From assembly GCF_040802235.1 (NCBI RefSeq), contig NC_133169.1, positions 47,065,034 through 47,129,033 on the forward strand: DNA of 64,000 nt, given 5' to 3'. The translations under genes and the position numbers were made by a program. The stretch is from Manis javanica (Eukaryota > Chordata > Mammalia > Pholidota > Manidae). Shown here in pieces: positions 60,447 through 64,000 of the stretch (positions are counted from its first letter, which is position 1; each line of letters starts with the position of its first letter). Under the pieces are notes generated by a model. It was not told the DNA's origin and ran no database searches. It worked only from the letters and a program-made list of their open reading frames with translations.

Positions 60447-61875
60447 TGAAACATTAACTGCTGTGTGAGTTACAGGAGGTAACATTTGGGAAAAAAATGA
60501 GAGCCTCGTCTTATAATTGGCAGTAGCACTCTAAATCCTATTTATTCTCCCCTGAGATTTAGAGGAAATGGCAGCTTTAAGATTAATTTCAACTGGAGAA
60601 AAATATGTATTAGACAGAAACGAGAAACATTTCTACATAAAGGCTCTGCTTAATCAGGTTTAAATAAGAAATATATATTTATGTCAGTATTCATACTTAT
60701 TTAAAATTTTATTTAAATTTTATATATTTGTATAATACAATTATATGTATATATACAAAGTATATGTATAACATATGTATGTATACAAACACACACTCCT
60801 AAGTTGCTTAGGAATACAGAAATGACCAAATCCAAATTCTGAAATATATAAATAGGGATTAAACTGCTGAACTGAGACAATGTATCTTATATCAACAGAC
60901 ATAGCCACCATATCCTACATAGATTATACACAATTATTACTGTAGATATTAACTTTTTGAACTAGCAGTATGCATTGTTTATTCACATGTGACTCCTAAT
61001 ATTTTAAACATTTTCACTATTTTACCTCACTTACTCTTAAATACACTTGCAATTAAACATTATTACCCTCTTTTTATGTAGAATGGGCAGAAGAATAGTA
61101 TCTAGAAGACAAACTAGACCCATAAGCATAGTCCAGTTTCAGAGTTTGGGCTCTTAACATAGTGCACCTAGGATAGGTAGGGGGCTGGTGGTTGTGAGGA
61201 TCCCCACCTGCTTCTTGTGATATGTGAACCACTCCAACCAACCCCAGTACCTCACAGGGTGGCCCAACCCAAAGGGAAACATGGTTTCAACTGTTTCATA
61301 TACATTTTCTCCAAATTGTGTTTCAGCTAGGTTTTGAATCTTTTTTGTTTTGTTGATGTATGATTGATGTATATCATTATATTAGTTTCAAGTGTACAAT
61401 GGGATGATTTATATTTGTATACAATATGAAATAAAATATTTCTTATATGGAATATACCTTGAAGAGTTTTTAAGATACCAGTGGGATCCTTAAACAAGGT
61501 ATTTAAATAAAATTCTGAGTGTTATAACAAAAATTTTAGAATAACATGTATCTTTTTTCAGGGATCCACTTACTGTGTTTGAATAGGGAAGAATGACAAT
61601 GCAGATTTTGTACTTGTCTATAAAGGACACTTCAGATAATGTCATGACCTCAACTTGTGGCAGCCTCACCATAAATTACCAATTCTTTTGACCCACTGTT
61701 GTGAATTGCTATTTTTCTGGTCAATTAGTAAAATTCCAGGTACTTTGCAAGTTCCAGATCTGGAGGCCATGGGATTTCTTCCAGTTAGCATATTTGGGTT
61801 GCACACACATACACACACCCACTAAATGTTTATTTCAGAGGGTATTTTCTCATGATTGGTCCACTAACCCTAATG

Positions 61876-61893
61876 CCTTCCTTCATGGGCCAG
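61876..61893 (+). promoter_or_regulatory. Likely splice acceptor of the OR-E coding exon
   Basis: A pyrimidine-rich 'ccttccttcatgggccag' ends in AG at 61,892-61,893, eight bases before the ATG, with a ctaac branch-like motif a few bases upstream. OR-C and OR-D keep the same 'gggccag|gtg' junction. OR genes commonly join a distal noncoding exon just before the ATG. Confidence 0.55.
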
Positions 61894-61901
61894 GTGAAAT
61901 C

Positions 61902-62864
61902 ATGGAGGGCACCACCTGGATGGCCAACCACTCAGGAAGGTCAGAGTTCATCCTGATGGGAATCTTCAGTCAATCCCAACACCCAACCCTCCTTGGCATG
62001 GTCATTTTCATGGTTTTCCTGATGGCCTTGTCTGGAAACACCATCCTGATCCTTCTCATATGCTCTGAGGCCCGCCTCCACACCCCCATGTACTTTTTCA
62101 TCAGCCAGTTGTCTCTCATGGATGTGATGTACATTTCCGTCACTGTGCCCAAGATGCTCATGGACCGGGTCACGGGTGTGAACATCATCTCAGCCCCCGG
62201 ATGTGGGATGCAGATGTTCCTCTATTTGACACTGGCAGGTTCAGAATGTTTCCTCATGGCCACCATGGCCTATGACCGCTATGCAGCCATCTGCCATCCT
62301 CTCCATTACCCTGTCCTCATGAACAACAGGGTGTGTGTTCTCCTGGCATCTGGCTGTTGGCTCCTTGGATCAGTGGATGGCTTCATGCTCACCCCTGTCA
62401 CCATGACCTTCCCCTTCTGCAGATCCCGGGAGATCCATCATTTCTTCTGTGAGGTCCCTGCTGTAGTGAAGCTCTCCTGCTCAGACACCTCCATGTATGA
62501 GACACTCATGTACCTCTGCTGTGTCCTCATGCTGCTCATCCCTGTGACCATCATTTCAGGTTCTTACTACTTCATCCTCCTCACCATCCACAGGATGAAC
62601 TCGGCAGAGGGCCGGAAGAAGGCCTTTGCCACCTGCTCCTCCCACATGACTGTGGTCACCCTCTTCTATGGGTCTGGCGTCTACACCTACATGCTCCCCA
62701 GCTCCTCCCACACCCCTGAGAAGGACATGGGGTTGTCTGTATTTTACACCATACTCACTCCTGTGCTAAACCCTTTGATCTATAGTCTAAGGAATAAATA
62801 TGTAATGGCAGCTCTGAAGAAAATGTTGAATGTGGGACCTGTCTTTCAAGAAAACATAAAGTAG
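61902..62864 (+). CDS. OR2T4: OR-E: intact olfactory receptor, OR2T4-like
   Basis: The 320-residue single-exon frame encodes a class II odorant receptor, a seven-helix receptor that signals through Golf in olfactory cilia. ATG 61,902 is the first in-frame Met and matches the OR2T4 N terminus (WMANH at residues 6-10). An N-glycosylation site is at N9-H-S. Family motifs: GN in helix 1 (45-46), [16 protein letters not shown] (59-74), C101 for the disulphide, [10 protein letters not shown] (122-131), SCSDTS in loop 2 (192-197), [12 protein letters not shown] (241-252) and [12 protein letters not shown] (287-298). The length is usual (310-320). Two family-atypical residues are GSG in helix 6/loop 3 (257-259, usually GAA) and Y300 where most have D. 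The ATG follows a probable splice acceptor. The four other OR copies here are broken. OR2T4 is the closest human gene I recall; orthology is not established. Confidence 0.95.
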   Translation: MEGTTWMANHSGRSEFILMGIFSQSQHPTLLGMVIFMVFLMALSGNTILILLICSEARLHTPMYFFISQLSLMDVMYISVTVPKMLMDRVTGVNIISAPGCGMQMFLYLTLAGSECFLMATMAYDRYAAICHPLHYPVLMNNRVCVLLASGCWLLGSVDGFMLTPVTMTFPFCRSREIHHFFCEVPAVVKLSCSDTSMYETLMYLCCVLMLLIPVTIISGSYYFILLTIHRMNSAEGRKKAFATCSSHMTVVTLFYGSGVYTYMLPSSSHTPEKDMGLSVFYTILTPVLNPLIYSLRNKYVMAALKKMLNVGPVFQENIK

Positions 62865-63619
62865 GAAAATTTAATGTTTTTCCTTTCTCTAAACATTATA
62901 CATTTAGAATCTTAGGCCAACAGTGTTCTTTAGATTTTCATAACATGATGCCTTATCTATTTTTCATACATCATTTAAAAATTGCATCCCTCTACTAGAA
63001 AATTTTGATTTTGAAAATTTTCTCCTGTCTTTCTTTCTCCTTTGTAACTCTTTAAGATATATTGTGCAAGCGTATTGTATTTGTGTTATTTTTACTGAAG
63101 TTCATAACTGCACTCTGAATCTATAGAAAGAAATATCCATACTTTCAGAAGACACATAACAAAAATTATTTAGAAGAGAAAGTCATGCAAAGCTATGAAA
63201 TTTATTTAAATTAGAAAGAAGAAAAGAGATGACATGAAAGAAAGGCAGTTTTGAAAAATGGTGATTCTGGGTCAAAAACGTATGTGCTTCATACCATGCA
63301 TACCTATGTTACTTTTCTGTATATATAAAATTGTTCTGCATAAACATTCAAAGTATCAGTTCTTCCTGCTTTATTGAATTTGTTCTCTTCTTTTTTTGAA
63401 TATTTGTGTTATGTTTGTGCAGTGTGACATAATTCTTAGGAAACGTGTTCATTTAAATGTGTTTAATGATTTCTGAGACAGTTCTGGCATCTACCTGCCT
63501 TAATTTGGGCTACTTTTTCCATACAGTCCAAACCTCAATGCACCTAGTAACAATTAATTTTTGCCAGCAAGAGGTAGGTTTAGGATAGTGAATTCCATAA
63601 GGAACTGTGGGTAAACTGT
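62865..63619 (+). other. 3' flank of OR-E
   Basis: There is no gene. The first 500 bases align loosely with the OR-C 3' flank (36,342-36,830). The rest is AT-rich and unassigned. Confidence 0.55.
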
Positions 63620-64000
63620 AAGTTAAGAGTGGAAGGCAAAGCAGAGACATCCTCCTTCATATAAAATAAAGAAGCAACTACAGCAAATACTACTAACCCA
63701 GAAAATCACCTGAAAACAGCAGAATAGACCATCTGCACCTGGTGAAGAGAAGTAAAACTGAGAAGGCTATAGTGAAGGAGCCATGACTGATTGGGACCCA
63801 GACCCATTCCCCATTCTGGCCCACAAGTGGCGGGGGAGAGGAGTGGAGCAGAGAGAGAACAAGTGCTCAGAATCTAGCACACAGGCCCAGATAAATGCTC
63901 CAGGCAGATGAGTCCACATAGCACTGGGCTTTGGTGAGTGACAGGGCTGTACCTCAGGGAGATGTGCAGCATTCTGGGAGGCCATGATCCTGTAACTTGT
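63620..64000 (+). repeat. Inverted copy of the 11.1-11.5 kb repeat, running off the window
   Basis: The sequence from 'agagtggaaggcaaagcag' to the end of the window matches 11,525 down to about 11,130 on the minus strand at roughly nine bases in ten by eye. It continues beyond the window. Class undetermined (L1 5' region or LTR). Confidence 0.8.

Larger units (their letters stand above)
58520..61901 (+). repeat. Duplicated 5' flank of OR-E
   Basis: The 3.4 kb before the intact receptor aligns along its length with the OR-D flank (50,645 down to 47,365) and from 59,505 with the OR-C flank. No protein-coding gene is seen. Conserved blocks are at 58,560-58,760, 59,505-59,720, 60,340-60,620 and 61,080-61,300. 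Confidence 0.82.

Noticed and set aside
61701-61901. Longer 387-residue reading of OR-E with a 67-residue N-terminal extension
   Set aside because: The extension has no ATG (its first codon is GTG), crosses a likely splice acceptor and a CA repeat, and no OR2T receptor has it. The start at 61,902 matches the family.
1-64000. CRISPR arrays, bacterial operons, tRNA or rRNA genes, or a new multi-gene defence system
   Set aside because: No such arrangement is present. The window has mammalian repeat content and single-exon receptors, and I saw no cloverleaf-like or rRNA sequence.

Overview
This is a nuclear window from a placental mammal: AT-rich, full of LINE-1 (L1) copies of several ages, with MIR-type SINE relics, one old Tigger1 DNA transposon, and olfactory receptor (OR) genes of the OR2T type, which in human form a cluster on 1q44. 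I see no Alu, B1/B2 or carnivore tRNA-Lys SINE. The 5' end of the younger L1s and a retroposed tail at 54.5 kb recall pangolin sequences I remember, but that species guess is weak.

Layout. 1-6.0 kb: no gene, scattered old repeats. 6.0-7.0 kb (-): broken OR2T27-like gene (OR-A). 8.4-9.7 kb (-): fossil betaretrovirus-like fragment (LTR, tRNA-Lys-type primer site, part of Gag). 10.0-11.5 kb (-): L1 ORF1 relic and a GC-rich repeat that recurs inverted at the right edge of the window. 11.9-25.3 kb: left arm of a large diverged inverted duplication, holding OR-B (OR2T4-like, broken), an old L1, and a retrocopy of PSMD12 (proteasome lid subunit Rpn5); a 6.2 kb younger L1 (L1-A) has landed inside it. 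27.7-32.96 kb: L1-B, with open ORF1, broken ORF2 and no 3' end. 33.0-36.3 kb: OR-C (broken) with its 5' flank. 38.9-47.4 kb: old L1, full-length PSMD12 retrocopy and OR-D, forming the right arm on the opposite strand. 47.4-50.6 kb: 5' flank of OR-D. 51.85-54.16 kb: nearly whole Tigger1. 54.2-58.1 kb: L1 mosaic. 58.5-62.9 kb: 5' flank and coding exon of OR-E, the only intact protein-coding host gene here.

History I infer. An OR2T4-like gene with about 3 kb of 5' flank was copied at least three times (OR-C, OR-D, OR-E). OR-B and OR-D are closest relatives in inverted orientation and share derived odd residues. An old L1 was hit by a PSMD12 retrocopy; this composite was then duplicated in inverted orientation, and L1-A entered only the left copy, so the right copy preserves the empty site. 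Breakpoints lie in the retrocopy (about 25,262) and at the end of L1-B (about 32,957). Blocks conserved upstream of OR-C, OR-D and OR-E are candidate distal 5' exons or promoters. I found no undescribed enzymatic or defence system; what is unusual is the rearrangement history and a short patch apparently copied from the Tigger1.
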